A DNA stretch of 64,000 bases from Peptidiphaga gingivicola (GTDB taxonomy: Bacteria; Actinomycetota; Actinomycetes; Actinomycetales; Actinomycetaceae): assembly GCF_001652275.1 (NCBI RefSeq), contig NZ_LVZK01000001.1:124001-188000 (forward strand), in the 5' to 3' direction. A program made the position numbers and the translations under genes. Position 1 is the first letter of the stretch; every line of letters begins with the position of its first letter. Shown piece by piece: positions 25,727 through 34,760 of this stretch. Under the pieces are notes generated by a model that made no database searches, was not told the DNA's origin, and saw nothing but the letters and a program-made list of their open reading frames with translations.

Positions 25727-26320
25727 ATGAAGAAACGCCGGAAAGTCCTCGCCGCCCTGATCAGCCTCCTGGCTCTGGCGGCAAGCATACGGATCGTCTA
25801 CGTCTCCGGATTCCTCACGCACAAACACCCAGTCCGAAACACCCACGTTTTCACAAAGAAAAACAACCCTTTCAGCTGCCCCGGCATCAAAATTCATGCA
25901 AGAAGCGGACATTACGGACAATTTTATGTCGATTCCCGCCGCAAAGTCGCAGTATCCGTAGGTGAACTCCGAATTGAACGATGGCACAAACGAGCACGAA
26001 TCGTAGGGTCGATCATCAATCGCGGCCCAGATGATAAAAGTGCCTTCGCGGGTGCCGATCTTGCCTTGGGAGAGTCCTTCACATTTGAAGGAGTCGGCAC
26101 CATCACTTTGCTCGACGTCAGGATCTACTGGCTTGAATTCATACTCGGCAGGGACAAAGCAGGAGACACCGCCACCTACTGCTTCGAACCCGCCCCCGGA
26201 TTCAACGTCGGCGACGACTACAAAAACCACTACCAAAAACAACATCCGGGCACACCCACACCCTGGCCTACAACCCCCGACAAACAAACAGAAACGACGC
26301 CGCTATCGACCGACTGGTAA
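25727..26320 (+). CDS. Membrane-anchored tandem-family protein, copy 3
   Basis: 197 residues, ATG with an AAAGGAGG site. The 5' end and the whole 3' third match copy 1 almost base for base, including VRIYWLEFILGRDKAG. The middle (about residues 50-110, FYVDSRRKVAV, RIVGSIINRG) is distinct. This is the last gene of the tandem array; a strong terminator hairpin follows at 26487. Confidence 0.8.
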   Translation: MKKRRKVLAALISLLALAASIRIVYVSGFLTHKHPVRNTHVFTKKNNPFSCPGIKIHARSGHYGQFYVDSRRKVAVSVGELRIERWHKRARIVGSIINRGPDDKSAFAGADLALGESFTFEGVGTITLLDVRIYWLEFILGRDKAGDTATYCFEPAPGFNVGDDYKNHYQKQHPGTPTPWPTTPDKQTETTPLSTDW

Positions 26321-26486
26321 AACCAACCGGCCAACTCCTCGGTTGCTCCCGCGAATGCTCGGGTTTCCAATATTTCCGTTGTTCAGGTTTGGACTGGCCC
26401 ACCGCTATGAAGGCCGGGGGTCGTCGCGAAGACACAAGGCGGCCTCCGAGCCACAAGGACTCCGGCGAGAAGTCCAGGCAGACGGC

Positions 26487-26516
26487 GTGGGCGGGTGCGA
26501 TTTCGCACCCGCCCAC
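26487..26516 (+). terminator. Terminator after the tandem family
   Basis: Perfect 13-bp stem, GTGGGCGGGTGCG (26487-26499) and CGCACCCGCCCAC (26504-26516), with an ATTT loop, followed by GGTTTGT. It can serve the plus-strand array. Confidence 0.8.
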
Positions 26517-26733
26517 GGTTTGTAACAGCCAGCTGCTTGGAGGGACCCAGTTCAGCAGCCTTCGTCGCCTAGCCTAGGCAACAGACGCTACCCCGGCGGC
26601 GGCCACAGTTTGGAAGCCCGCTGCAGTCAAGGCCTCACAGTCAAGTCCCACAGCCAGGGCTTACAGCTTGGCCTGCCGCAACTCGGGTCTCGCAGCTCAA
26701 GCGTCAACAGCCAGAGCCACGGGCTCCAGACGC
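26517..26733. other. Intergenic region with degenerate short repeats
   Basis: Between the terminator and the stop of the GpsA-like gene. 26600-26733 consists of loosely repeated CACAGTCAAG, CACAGCCAGG and ACAGCTTGGC-like blocks about 14-15 bp apart. No gene was seen; the preceding 26321-26486 is also empty. Confidence 0.5.
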
Positions 26734-27777
26734 TCACGGCTTGGGAGGCAGGACCGCCCGGGCGAGCACCGCGGCGTAGTCCGGAACGTCCTCCTCCACG
26801 ATCTGCCGAGCCGCATAAAGCAACGGCAGGCGATCCTTGATCTGCGGGGCGGACTGCTCCACGAGGGAGATCGCCAGCGGCAAGGCCGGCACGCCCTCGA
26901 CGGTCTGCTCCAGCTCCGTCATCGCCTGGAGCGCGCCCTTGGCGCCCTCGCCGCGGCCGATGCGCACGCCGTAGACCTTGTTGCGCCCGGACAGCCCGGT
27001 CACCTCCAGATCGCCGACGCCCGGCAGTCCGTAGGCCGTGGCAGGGTCAGCCCCCAGCGCCGTCGAAAGAATCGACATCTCGCGCACCGCCTCGTTGAAC
27101 GTCGCGGCCTTGAGGTTGTGATGGGGCTTGCCCGTCTTCTCCTCCAGCCCGTCGGCGATGCCCAGCATGATGGCGTACACGTTCTTCATCGGCGCGCAGA
27201 TCTCCACGCCCACTTCGTCGTCCGTGGCCTCGATGCAGTAGTGCTCCGAGCGAGCGGCGCGCGCGAACTCCACGGCGACGTCGCGGCTCTTGCATCCGAA
27301 GATCGTGGCCGTAGGCTCGCCGGCCGCGCACTCGTTGGCCTTGACCGGCCCGGCGATGGCGACGATCGGCGGAAGCTCGACGTCGGCGGCCTTCGCGATC
27401 GAACGGATCCCGTCCGGCAGAAGGAGGATCTTGCCGTCGACCGGCATGAACCCCTTCGACGTCAGCCACAGCGCCTTCGCCTTGGCGATTCCAGGCAGGG
27501 CCATCTCGGTCACCTTCGGAACGCCCTGGGAGGCCACCGAGACCACGACGACGTCGACGCCGTCGAGCGCATCCTCCAGGCCGGCGGAGCGGAACGGGCG
27601 GACCTTGCCGGAGATGACCACGTTGATGCGCGGATGTGGGCGGCCCTCCTCGATGGCGTCGATGAGATGGTCGTCCAGCCACGTGCCCCACAGGTTGACG
27701 TCCCACCCGGCTTCGACGAGGGCGTTGGCCAGGCCCGACCCCATGGCCCCCGCGCCGAGTATCGCGACTTTCGGCAT
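26734..27777 (-). CDS. NAD(P)-dependent glycerol-3-phosphate dehydrogenase-like protein
   Basis: 347 residues, ATG with ATAGGAGAAGAC. A GpsA-fold protein: Rossmann motif ILGAGAMGSGLANAL, LTSKGF, and the catalytic-lysine region APMKNVYAIMLG followed by LKAATFNEAVREM. GLPGVGDLEVT is the usual C-domain motif. GpsA reduces dihydroxyacetone phosphate to sn-glycerol-3-phosphate. Divergence and the sugar-kinase context suggest a polyol-phosphate or ketose-phosphate substrate instead. It is the last gene of the cluster, starting 8 bp after the FGGY kinase stop. Confidence 0.85.
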   Translation of the reverse strand: MPKVAILGAGAMGSGLANALVEAGWDVNLWGTWLDDHLIDAIEEGRPHPRINVVISGKVRPFRSAGLEDALDGVDVVVVSVASQGVPKVTEMALPGIAKAKALWLTSKGFMPVDGKILLLPDGIRSIAKAADVELPPIVAIAGPVKANECAAGEPTATIFGCKSRDVAVEFARAARSEHYCIEATDDEVGVEICAPMKNVYAIMLGIADGLEEKTGKPHHNLKAATFNEAVREMSILSTALGADPATAYGLPGVGDLEVTGLSGRNKVYGVRIGRGEGAKGALQAMTELEQTVEGVPALPLAISLVEQSAPQIKDRLPLLYAARQIVEEDVPDYAAVLARAVLPPKP

Positions 27778-27785
27778 GTCTTCTC

Positions 27786-29345
27786 CTATTCCTCCGCTCC
27801 CGAAAGCTCGGCGTCGGGGTGACGTTTGGCGAACTCGTGGAGCAGATCGTTCGTTTCCTTGAGGTTCGAGTAGAGGCGGCCCTGGATCTCGCCGAGCTCG
27901 GCGTAGACCTCGTGCTCGTCCATGTTCGGCTCGCTCTTGTCGGTGAACTGGGCCATCTTCTGGGCGGCCGTCGCAATCGACGTGTCGCCGAACACGCCGG
28001 TGGAGGCCATGGCGATGACCGCGGCGCCCAGCGCGGAGATCTCCTCCTCCTTGCAGCCGGTGATCGGCAGGCCGATCGCGTCGGTCATGATCTGGCGCCA
28101 CAGCGGCGAACGCAGCCCGCCGCCCATGCCGCGCACCGCGGTCAGCTTGACCCCGGTCGCCTCTTCCATGGCGTGCAGCGAACGCGACATTTCGATGCAG
28201 ATCGCCTCCAGAAGCGAGCGGTACATCGAGCCCTTGCCGTGGGTTCCGCGCCAGCCGACGACGGCGCCACGGGCAATCGGATCCCAGTAGGGCGACTGCA
28301 CGGCGTTCCAGTACGGGAGCGTGATGAGCCCGCCGCTGCCAGGAGTGCGAGCCGCGGCCAGGGCCTCCAGCTCCGGGTCGGGCGCGCCGGCCAGCTCCGG
28401 CTTGCCGAGCGCCCGCCGGAACCACGTGGCGAGGTAATTTCCGGAGGATTGCAGGACCTCCAGGATGTACGTGTCCGGGATGCCGCCCGCGAGGGTGCGG
28501 TAGACCTGGCCGAACTGGTACTCGGGGGACGTGACGCCGGCGTTCACGGCGGTGCCCATGTTGAGATAGGCAACGTCGGGGGTGACCGCCGCCGCGCCGA
28601 CGCCGGCCGCCTGGCCGTCGCCGCAGCCCGCGACGATCGGGATCTCGGCGATCCCCCACTCCTTGGCGAGCTCGGGCTTGAGCGCGCCGAGGGTCTGGCC
28701 GGGCTTGACGAGGTCGGCCATCTGCTCGCGCCGCACACCTGCGATTTCCAACAGGCGCTCGTCGTAATCGAGCTTGGCGATGTCGAAAAGACCGAGCGAG
28801 TCGGAGCAGGCGGTCGAATCGACCCACTTGCCCGTCAGGCAGAAGGCGATGTAGCCGGAGACCGTCGTGATCTTCTCGGCGCTCGCCCACAGGTCCGGCT
28901 GATGCTCCTTGACCCACGCCATCTTGTAGATGGCCGGCGTGACGTCGGCGGGCTTGCCGGAGAGCTGGTGGATCTCGGGCGTGCCGTACCTGAGGATTTG
29001 GTCGGCGGCGCGGATGTCGAGCCACAAGATCCCGTTGCGCAGAGGCGTGCCGTCGGCGGTGAAGGGCGCGAAGGACTCGCGCTGATGCGTGATGCCGAAC
29101 GCCTTGATGCGCTCCTTCTCGGCAGGGGTCAGTTTGCCCACGGCCTCGCCGACCGCCTCGCGGGTGGAAGTCCACCATTGGCGCGGGTCGTGCTCGCCGA
29201 AGCCCTGCTCCGGCGAGAGCAGCGCGATTTCGCGCCTGCCCAGCGAAATGACGTTTCCCTCGACATCGACGATGATCGCCTTGGTCGACGTCGTGGACGA
29301 GTCGATGGCTATGACCAGGGGGCCATCGACGCTTGCGGATGCCAT
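27786..29345 (-). CDS. FGGY-family carbohydrate kinase, tandem copy A
   Basis: 519 residues, ATG with CAAGGAGAAAAC. Two actin-like ATPase domains of the FGGY family: phosphate-1 motif IAIDSSTTSTKAIIVD, FGITHQRES, GCGDGQAAGVGAAAV and the C-terminal GMGGGLRSPLWRQIM. It phosphorylates a sugar or polyol with ATP in the cytosol. It is close to copy B (29368) over its whole length and separated from it by 22 bp, so one arose by duplication. The substrate may be a pentulose, tetritol or similar polyol; the sequence does not fix it. Confidence 0.9.
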   Translation of the reverse strand: MASASVDGPLVIAIDSSTTSTKAIIVDVEGNVISLGRREIALLSPEQGFGEHDPRQWWTSTREAVGEAVGKLTPAEKERIKAFGITHQRESFAPFTADGTPLRNGILWLDIRAADQILRYGTPEIHQLSGKPADVTPAIYKMAWVKEHQPDLWASAEKITTVSGYIAFCLTGKWVDSTACSDSLGLFDIAKLDYDERLLEIAGVRREQMADLVKPGQTLGALKPELAKEWGIAEIPIVAGCGDGQAAGVGAAAVTPDVAYLNMGTAVNAGVTSPEYQFGQVYRTLAGGIPDTYILEVLQSSGNYLATWFRRALGKPELAGAPDPELEALAAARTPGSGGLITLPYWNAVQSPYWDPIARGAVVGWRGTHGKGSMYRSLLEAICIEMSRSLHAMEEATGVKLTAVRGMGGGLRSPLWRQIMTDAIGLPITGCKEEEISALGAAVIAMASTGVFGDTSIATAAQKMAQFTDKSEPNMDEHEVYAELGEIQGRLYSNLKETNDLLHEFAKRHPDAELSGAEE

Positions 29346-29367
29346 GTTTTCTCCTTGAACGGTTGGA

Positions 29368-30909
29368 TCAGCCCTCGCCGCCTGTCAGCTCGGCGTCGGG
29401 GTGCTTGCGTGAAAATTCGTGAAGCCGCGCATTGGTTTCGCGCAGATTCTCGTAGAGCCTGTCCTGGATCGCCGACAGCTCGTTGTAGATCTCGTGGTTG
29501 GCCATGTTCGGCTCGGTCACGTCGGTGAACCTGGCCATCTTCCGGGCGGCCGTGGCGACGTCGTCGCCGCCGAACACGCCGGTGGAGGCCATCGCGATGA
29601 CCGCGGCGCCCAGCGCGGAAATCTCCTCCTCTTCGCAGCCTGTGATCGGCAGGCCGATCGCGTCGGTCATGATCTGGCGCCACAGCGGCGAACGCAGCCC
29701 GCCGCCCATCGCGCGGACCGTTGTCAGCTCGACGCCGGTCGACTCCGCCAGCTTGCGCAGCGAGCGGGCCATCTCCAGGCTGATGCCCTCCAGGATCGAG
29801 CGGTACATCGAGCCCTTTCCGTGGGTTCCGCGCCAGCCGACAATCGCGCCGCGGGCGATCGGGTCCCAGTGCGGCGACTGCACCGCGCCCCAGTAGGGCA
29901 TCGTCACGAGGCCTCCGCTGCCGGGGGTGCGGGCCGCGGCCAAGGCCTCCAGCTCCGGGTCGGGCGCCCCGGCCAGCTCTGGCTTGCCGAATGCGCGGCG
30001 GAACCAGCCGGAAAGGTAGGCGCCGGAGTTCTGGACGAGCTCCAGCACGTAGGTGTCGGGCACGCCCGCAGCCTCCGTTCTGAAGAGCTTTTCGTAGCGG
30101 TATTCGGCGGACGGCACGCCCGCCACCACGGCCGTTCCCATGTTGAGGTAGGCGACGTCGGGGGTGACCGCCGCCGCGCCGACGCCGGCCGCCTGGCCGT
30201 CGCCACAGCCCGCAACGATCGGGATCTCGCCGATCCCCCACTCCTCGGCGATCGACTTCTCAAGCGTGCCGAGGACTTGGCCGGGCTTGACGAGGTCGGC
30301 CATCTGCTCGCGCCGCACGCCCGCGATCTCCAATAGGCCGTCGTCGTACTCGAGCGTCTTGATGTTCGACAGGCTGAGCGAGTCGGCGCAGGCGGCCGAA
30401 TCGACCCACTTGCCCGTCAGGCAGAAGGCGATGTAGGCCGAGACCGTGGTGACCTTGTCGGCCTTCGCCAGCGACTCGGGCTCGTTTTCCTTGAGCCAGG
30501 CCATCTTGTACAGGCCGGGCGTGACGTCGGCCGGGCGGCCCGAAAGCGCGTGGATTTCGGGGGTGCCGTAGCGCTGAACCTGGTCGGCGGCGCGGATGTC
30601 GAGCCACAGAATCCCGTTGCGCAGAGGCGTGCCGTCCGCGGCGAAGGGCGCAAAGGACTCGCGCTGATGCGTGATGCCGAAGGCCGCGATGCGCTCCTTT
30701 TCGGACGGGGTCAGTTGAGCGAGTGCCTGGGCGACGGCGTCGTGGGTGGAAGTCCACCACTGACGTGGGTCGTGCTCGCCAAAACCCTGTTGCGGCGAAA
30801 GCAGATCGATGTCCTGCCTGCCGAGGGCCAGGACCTTTCCTTCTGTGTCCACGACGATCGCCTTCGTGGCGGTGGTGGACGAATCGATTGCAATGACGAG
30901 GGGATTCAT
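29368..30909 (-). CDS. FGGY-family carbohydrate kinase, tandem copy B
   Basis: 513 residues, ATG with a GAGGTAGAGGC site. Same motifs as copy A (IAIDSSTTATKAIVVD, AFGITHQRES, AMGGGLRSPLWRQIM). Differences concentrate in the middle third, for example AAGVPDTYVLELVQNSGA against AGGIPDTYILEVLQSSGN in copy A, and in the C-terminal helices. The first gene after the double hairpin at 31115-31178, it probably heads a separately controlled unit of copy B, copy A and the GpsA-like gene. Confidence 0.9.
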   Translation of the reverse strand: MNPLVIAIDSSTTATKAIVVDTEGKVLALGRQDIDLLSPQQGFGEHDPRQWWTSTHDAVAQALAQLTPSEKERIAAFGITHQRESFAPFAADGTPLRNGILWLDIRAADQVQRYGTPEIHALSGRPADVTPGLYKMAWLKENEPESLAKADKVTTVSAYIAFCLTGKWVDSAACADSLSLSNIKTLEYDDGLLEIAGVRREQMADLVKPGQVLGTLEKSIAEEWGIGEIPIVAGCGDGQAAGVGAAAVTPDVAYLNMGTAVVAGVPSAEYRYEKLFRTEAAGVPDTYVLELVQNSGAYLSGWFRRAFGKPELAGAPDPELEALAAARTPGSGGLVTMPYWGAVQSPHWDPIARGAIVGWRGTHGKGSMYRSILEGISLEMARSLRKLAESTGVELTTVRAMGGGLRSPLWRQIMTDAIGLPITGCEEEEISALGAAVIAMASTGVFGGDDVATAARKMARFTDVTEPNMANHEIYNELSAIQDRLYENLRETNARLHEFSRKHPDAELTGGEG

Positions 30910-31114
30910 GCCTCTACCTCAATTCGACGTTGAATGCGGTTGGATGTTGGGTTGCGCGGTTGGCGACGGCGGGCTCAGAAAGCGCCAGGTGCGTGATTCG
31001 GCGCGCCTGCGGTGCGTGCCGGCGTCGGCCTTCGAGGGCGTCCTTGTTCGAGGGCGTCTTGTCGCTGGTTGCGTTGTTGTGGGGACGTTGTTGCGAGCGG
31101 GTGCGTTGCGGACA

Positions 31115-31178
31115 GGTGCGGCGACGCCGGCGTCGCCGCACCCGGGCAGGCGGGGCCGGCCTCGGCTCCGGCCCCGCC
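31115..31178 (-). terminator. Two hairpins after the GpsA-like gene
   Basis: First, nearest the stop at 31183: GGCGGGGCCGG (31149-31159) pairs with CCGGCCCCGCC (31168-31178). Second: a perfect 28-bp palindrome at 31115-31142 beginning GGTGCGGCGACGCC. Together they can end transcription or protect the 3' end. They lie in the 273-bp gap before FGGY kinase B. Confidence 0.7.
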
Positions 31179-31182
31179 GCGG

Positions 31183-32244
31183 TCACTTCAGACCTTGGAA
31201 AAACTTGTCCCAAGGCATCTCGAGCGGCGCGTCCTCAGCCACGACCGAGTAGAGGAAGCGGCACAGCGGGTACTCGTCCTCGCCGATGACGCCGCGCTCG
31301 GTCAGCGGCCCGAGGGCCTTGCCGATGACCTTGATGGCCGCGACGCCTTCGAGCGTCACTCCTTTCATGTAGCGATCCTGCACTTCGGAGAAGGCGATGC
31401 CCTCCCCGACGTATCCGCCGGCCTTGACGTTGCGGCCGCCCATCGAGGTGACGAACATGTCGCCCACCCCGCCCAGGCCGTCGCCCGTCTCCGGGTCGCC
31501 GCCCATGAGCTTGATGAAGGAGCGCAGCTCCTTTTGCCCCTGGGCGAAAACGGCCGCGCCGTAGTTGTACATGACGTAGCGGTCGTTCTCCTTGCCGGCC
31601 TTGCGCAGCATTCCTTGGGCGAAGCCCGCGGCGAACGCGTACACGTTCTTCGTGGCCGCGCCGGTCTCGTGCCCGACGAAGTCCGTCGACGTCCACACGT
31701 GGTAGTAGTCGGTCCGGAACAGGCCGGCCAGGTATTCGACGTCGGCCTCGTTCTGGCCGCAGAACACCACGCACGTGTCGTGGTGGACGGCGAGCTCGCC
31801 GGCGATCGAGGGGCCGACGATGGCGTTCCAGGAGACGCTCTCGGCCAGCTCGGGGTCGAAGTAGGACCGGAGCACGTCCGGCAGGATGTGCATCGTTCCG
31901 TCGTCGTCGGCCCGCATTCCCTTGGTCACCGTCAGGAGCTTCTGGCCGGGCTTCATGAGCTTCGAAAGCTGCTCGCCCGCCCATTCGATTCCGAAGGAGT
32001 TCACGCCGCACATGACGACGTCGGCGTCGGCGATCACGTCGGCGGCCTCTTCCAACTGGTGGGCCTTGACGCTTTCGTTGACCTTGAGGCCAAGGTCCGG
32101 GTGCACGCCCGTCTTCTGGATCGAATCGATGATTTCGCGGTCGAGGAACGTGCCGACGAGGCGAACCTCGTTGCCGTTCTCCGAGGCCGGGAAGGACAGG
32201 GCCGTGGCCATGATCCCCGACCCCAACACTGCAATCTTTGCCAT
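31183..32244 (-). CDS. NAD(P)-dependent glycerol-3-phosphate dehydrogenase-like protein, second type
   Basis: 353 residues from the ATG with GAAAGGAAGCAGT (an upstream GTG is less well placed). GpsA fold: IAVLGSGIMATALSFP, LLTVTKGMRAD, SWNAIVGPSIAGELA, and ATKNVYAFAAGFAQGM around the catalytic Lys. It is only distantly related to the 26734 gene (GSGIMATA instead of GAGAMGSG), so the cluster has two different dehydrogenases rather than a recent duplicate. It probably oxidises or reduces a phosphorylated polyol made by a neighbouring kinase; that is inference. Confidence 0.85.
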   Translation of the reverse strand: MAKIAVLGSGIMATALSFPASENGNEVRLVGTFLDREIIDSIQKTGVHPDLGLKVNESVKAHQLEEAADVIADADVVMCGVNSFGIEWAGEQLSKLMKPGQKLLTVTKGMRADDDGTMHILPDVLRSYFDPELAESVSWNAIVGPSIAGELAVHHDTCVVFCGQNEADVEYLAGLFRTDYYHVWTSTDFVGHETGAATKNVYAFAAGFAQGMLRKAGKENDRYVMYNYGAAVFAQGQKELRSFIKLMGGDPETGDGLGGVGDMFVTSMGGRNVKAGGYVGEGIAFSEVQDRYMKGVTLEGVAAIKVIGKALGPLTERGVIGEDEYPLCRFLYSVVAEDAPLEMPWDKFFQGLK

Positions 32245-32290
32245 ACTGCTTCCTTTCGGGTTGTTGTGCACGTCGGCGCGGCTCGGGCGC

Positions 32291-32992
32291 CTAATGCTGA
32301 CCGTAGACGTTCTGGTATCTCTGGTAAAGCGCGTCGATGTGATCCTGGGCCACCGGCACGGGGTCGCCGAGCAGCTGGGCCGTCGCGACAGTGCGGGCGA
32401 CCTCCTCGACCATGACGGCGGCCTTGACTGCGGCCTCGGCGTTCTTGCCCACGGTGAACGGGCCGTGGTTGGCCATGAGCACCGCAGGCGAGCGCGAGGA
32501 CCTGAGGGTCTCCACGATCCCCCGCCCGATCGAATCGTCGCCGATGATCGCGAACGGGCCCACCGGCACCTCGCCGCCGAACTCGTCGCCCATCATCGTC
32601 AGAACGCAAGGGATCGGCCGGTGAAGCGCGGCGAAGGCCGTCGCGTAGGTCGAGTGGGTGTGGACCACTCCGCCGACCTCGGGCATGTGCCGAAAGACGT
32701 ATGCCGCAGCGGCGGTGTCCGAAGAGGGACTGAGCGAGGAGGGCGTTCCGTCGTCGATCTTCTCCCCCTCCAGCGTGCACACTGTCATGTTGTCCGGGCT
32801 CAGCTCGCTGTAGCGCACGCCCGAAGGCTTGATGACGAAAAGATCGGCGCCCGGAACGCGTTCGGAAACGTTGCCGGCCGTCCAGACCACGAGGCCGTTG
32901 GCGGGAAGCTCGGCGTGCAGCCGCGCCACCCGCTCCCTCGTGGCCCGGACGGAGGCCTGAACGTCCGGTGCGAGCTCGGACAGGCGGATCAC
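32291..32992 (-). CDS. araD: L-ribulose-5-phosphate 4-epimerase
   Basis: 233 residues of the class II aldolase/AraD family. It converts L-ribulose-5-phosphate to D-xylulose-5-phosphate using a divalent metal. Metal ligands are visible in GGVVHTHSTYATAFA (HxH), and MANHGPFTVGKNAEAAV carries the third His region. WTAGNVSERV and KPSGVRYSEL are the phosphate-binding loops. The GTG start overlaps the araB stop (GTGA), so it is coupled to the kinase that makes its substrate. Confidence 0.92.
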   Translation of the reverse strand: MIRLSELAPDVQASVRATRERVARLHAELPANGLVVWTAGNVSERVPGADLFVIKPSGVRYSELSPDNMTVCTLEGEKIDDGTPSSLSPSSDTAAAAYVFRHMPEVGGVVHTHSTYATAFAALHRPIPCVLTMMGDEFGGEVPVGPFAIIGDDSIGRGIVETLRSSRSPAVLMANHGPFTVGKNAEAAVKAAVMVEEVARTVATAQLLGDPVPVAQDHIDALYQRYQNVYGQH

Positions 32993-34671
32993 TGCTCGGC
33001 GTCCCTGTCGCGATAGATGCGCGCGCGGATGTCCTTCAGCCGGTGCATGGGCGAAACGCCGTTGTAGCGGCCGAAGAAGTCGTGCAGCTCCTTGTAGATC
33101 TCGTAAACTTCGTCGTAGCGGGCGGAGGCTTCGAGATTCGGCTCGTAGGCGTGCTTCTCCACCGAGGACATCGCGTCGGCGGCCGCGAAGACGTCCGGGT
33201 AGACGCCGGCGGCGACCGCGGCGAACACGGCCGAGCCCAGCGCGCCGGTCTGCTCGGCCGTGGAGACCGAGATCGGGCGGCGGGTGATGTCCGAGAGCAT
33301 CTGCATGTAGTACGAGTTCTTGAGCAGGCCGCCGGCGGCGACGATCTCGTCGACCTTGATCCCGTGCTCCTCGAAGTTGTCGATGATGACGCGGCAGCCG
33401 AAGGCCGTCGCTTCGAGGAGGGCGCGGTAGACGTCCTCGGGCGCGGTGGTCAGCGTCTGGCCGACGACGAGGCCGGAGAGCCGGGCGTCCGCGAGGATCG
33501 AACGGTTGCCGTTGTGCCAGTCGAGGGCGACGAGGCCGTGCTCGCCGATCTCCTGGCCCTTCGCCTTCTCGACGAGCAGGTCGTGGACCGAGACGCCGCG
33601 CGACTTCGCCTCCTCCACGTAGGAACCCGGCACGCAGTTGTCCACGAACCACGCGAAGATGTCGCCGACGGCCGTCTGGCCGCCCTCGAATCCCCAGTAG
33701 CCGTCCACGGCGCCGCCGTCGACGATCCCGAACACGCCGGGGCAGTCGCGGTATTCCTCGCCGTTGAGCACGTAGCAGGACGACGTGCCGAGGATCGCGG
33801 TGAGCTGGCCCGGGCGGACGGCGTTTGCGCCGGCGACGACGACGTGCGCATCGATGTTGCCGGACGCGACGGCGATGCCCTCGGGCAGGCCCGTCAGCTC
33901 GGCCATCTCCTTCGTCAGGCCGCCGACCTTCGCGCCGAGCGGGAGGACGGGGGCGCTCATCTTCTCCTCGAAGACGCGGCCGAATCCGGGCTTGACGGCC
34001 TCGAGGTACTCGAAGGAGGGGTACTTCCCGTCCTGGAGCATGCGCTTGTAGCCGGAGTCGCCCGCCGACTGCGTCAGGGTCCCGGTCAGCTTCCAGGTGA
34101 GCCAATCGAGGAGGTTGCACACCACGTCGGCCTCTTTGTAGACCTCCGGAGCCATCTCGAAGACCTCGAGGACCTTCGGCAGGAGCAGCTCGGAGGAGAG
34201 CACCCCGCCGTAGCGGCCGAGCCATTCCTCGCGGCGGGCCTCGGCGACCTTCACCAGCCGGGTGGCCTGATCCTGGGCGCCGTGGTGCTTCCACAGCTTG
34301 ACGTATGCGTGGACGTTGTTCTCGAAGCCGGGCTTCTCGCACAGCGGCACGCCGTCCTTGTCGGTGAAGAACACCGTCGCCGACGTCGCGTCGACGCCGA
34401 TGCCCACGATGTCGGCCGGGTCCACCCCGGCGTCCTTGACCGCGGCGGGAACCGACTCGCGCAGCACCTTGACGTAATCGGCCGGGTTCTGCAGCGCGAA
34501 TTCAGGCGGAAGGGTCTGATTGTCGCCGGCGGTCAGGGTGCGGTCCATGACGCCGTGCGGGTATTCGGTCACGTGCGTGCCGAGCTGCTCGCCCGTCGCG
34601 GCGTCCACGACGATGGCGCGGCCGGAGAGCGTTCCGTAGTCGATGCCAACGATGTATTTCTTATCGGACAT
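32989..34671 (-). CDS. araB: L-ribulokinase
   Basis: 560 residues, the usual ribulokinase length. VGIDYGTLSGRAIVVD is the AraB-type phosphate motif (D-Y-G-T-x-S-x-R). VGIGVDATSATVFF, WKHHGAQDQATRL and the C-terminal AAGGLLKNSYYMQM follow the AraB pattern. It phosphorylates L-ribulose to L-ribulose-5-phosphate for the overlapping araD. No araA (arabinose isomerase) is present anywhere in the window, so L-ribulose must come from another reaction or an unlinked gene. Confidence 0.93.
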   Translation of the reverse strand: MSDKKYIVGIDYGTLSGRAIVVDAATGEQLGTHVTEYPHGVMDRTLTAGDNQTLPPEFALQNPADYVKVLRESVPAAVKDAGVDPADIVGIGVDATSATVFFTDKDGVPLCEKPGFENNVHAYVKLWKHHGAQDQATRLVKVAEARREEWLGRYGGVLSSELLLPKVLEVFEMAPEVYKEADVVCNLLDWLTWKLTGTLTQSAGDSGYKRMLQDGKYPSFEYLEAVKPGFGRVFEEKMSAPVLPLGAKVGGLTKEMAELTGLPEGIAVASGNIDAHVVVAGANAVRPGQLTAILGTSSCYVLNGEEYRDCPGVFGIVDGGAVDGYWGFEGGQTAVGDIFAWFVDNCVPGSYVEEAKSRGVSVHDLLVEKAKGQEIGEHGLVALDWHNGNRSILADARLSGLVVGQTLTTAPEDVYRALLEATAFGCRVIIDNFEEHGIKVDEIVAAGGLLKNSYYMQMLSDITRRPISVSTAEQTGALGSAVFAAVAAGVYPDVFAAADAMSSVEKHAYEPNLEASARYDEVYEIYKELHDFFGRYNGVSPMHRLKDIRARIYRDRDAEQ

Positions 34672-34760
34672 ATGTTTTCTCCTTGGGTTAGGGGAAGACT
34701 TGGGTTAGGGGAAGAAAGGAAAAGCGGGTGACGGAGTTCGAAGGGGCTCGACGATCCGAG

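Noticed and set aside
27819-29528. Plus-strand frame opposite the FGGY kinases
   Set aside because: Antisense artefact; no domain and no start signal.
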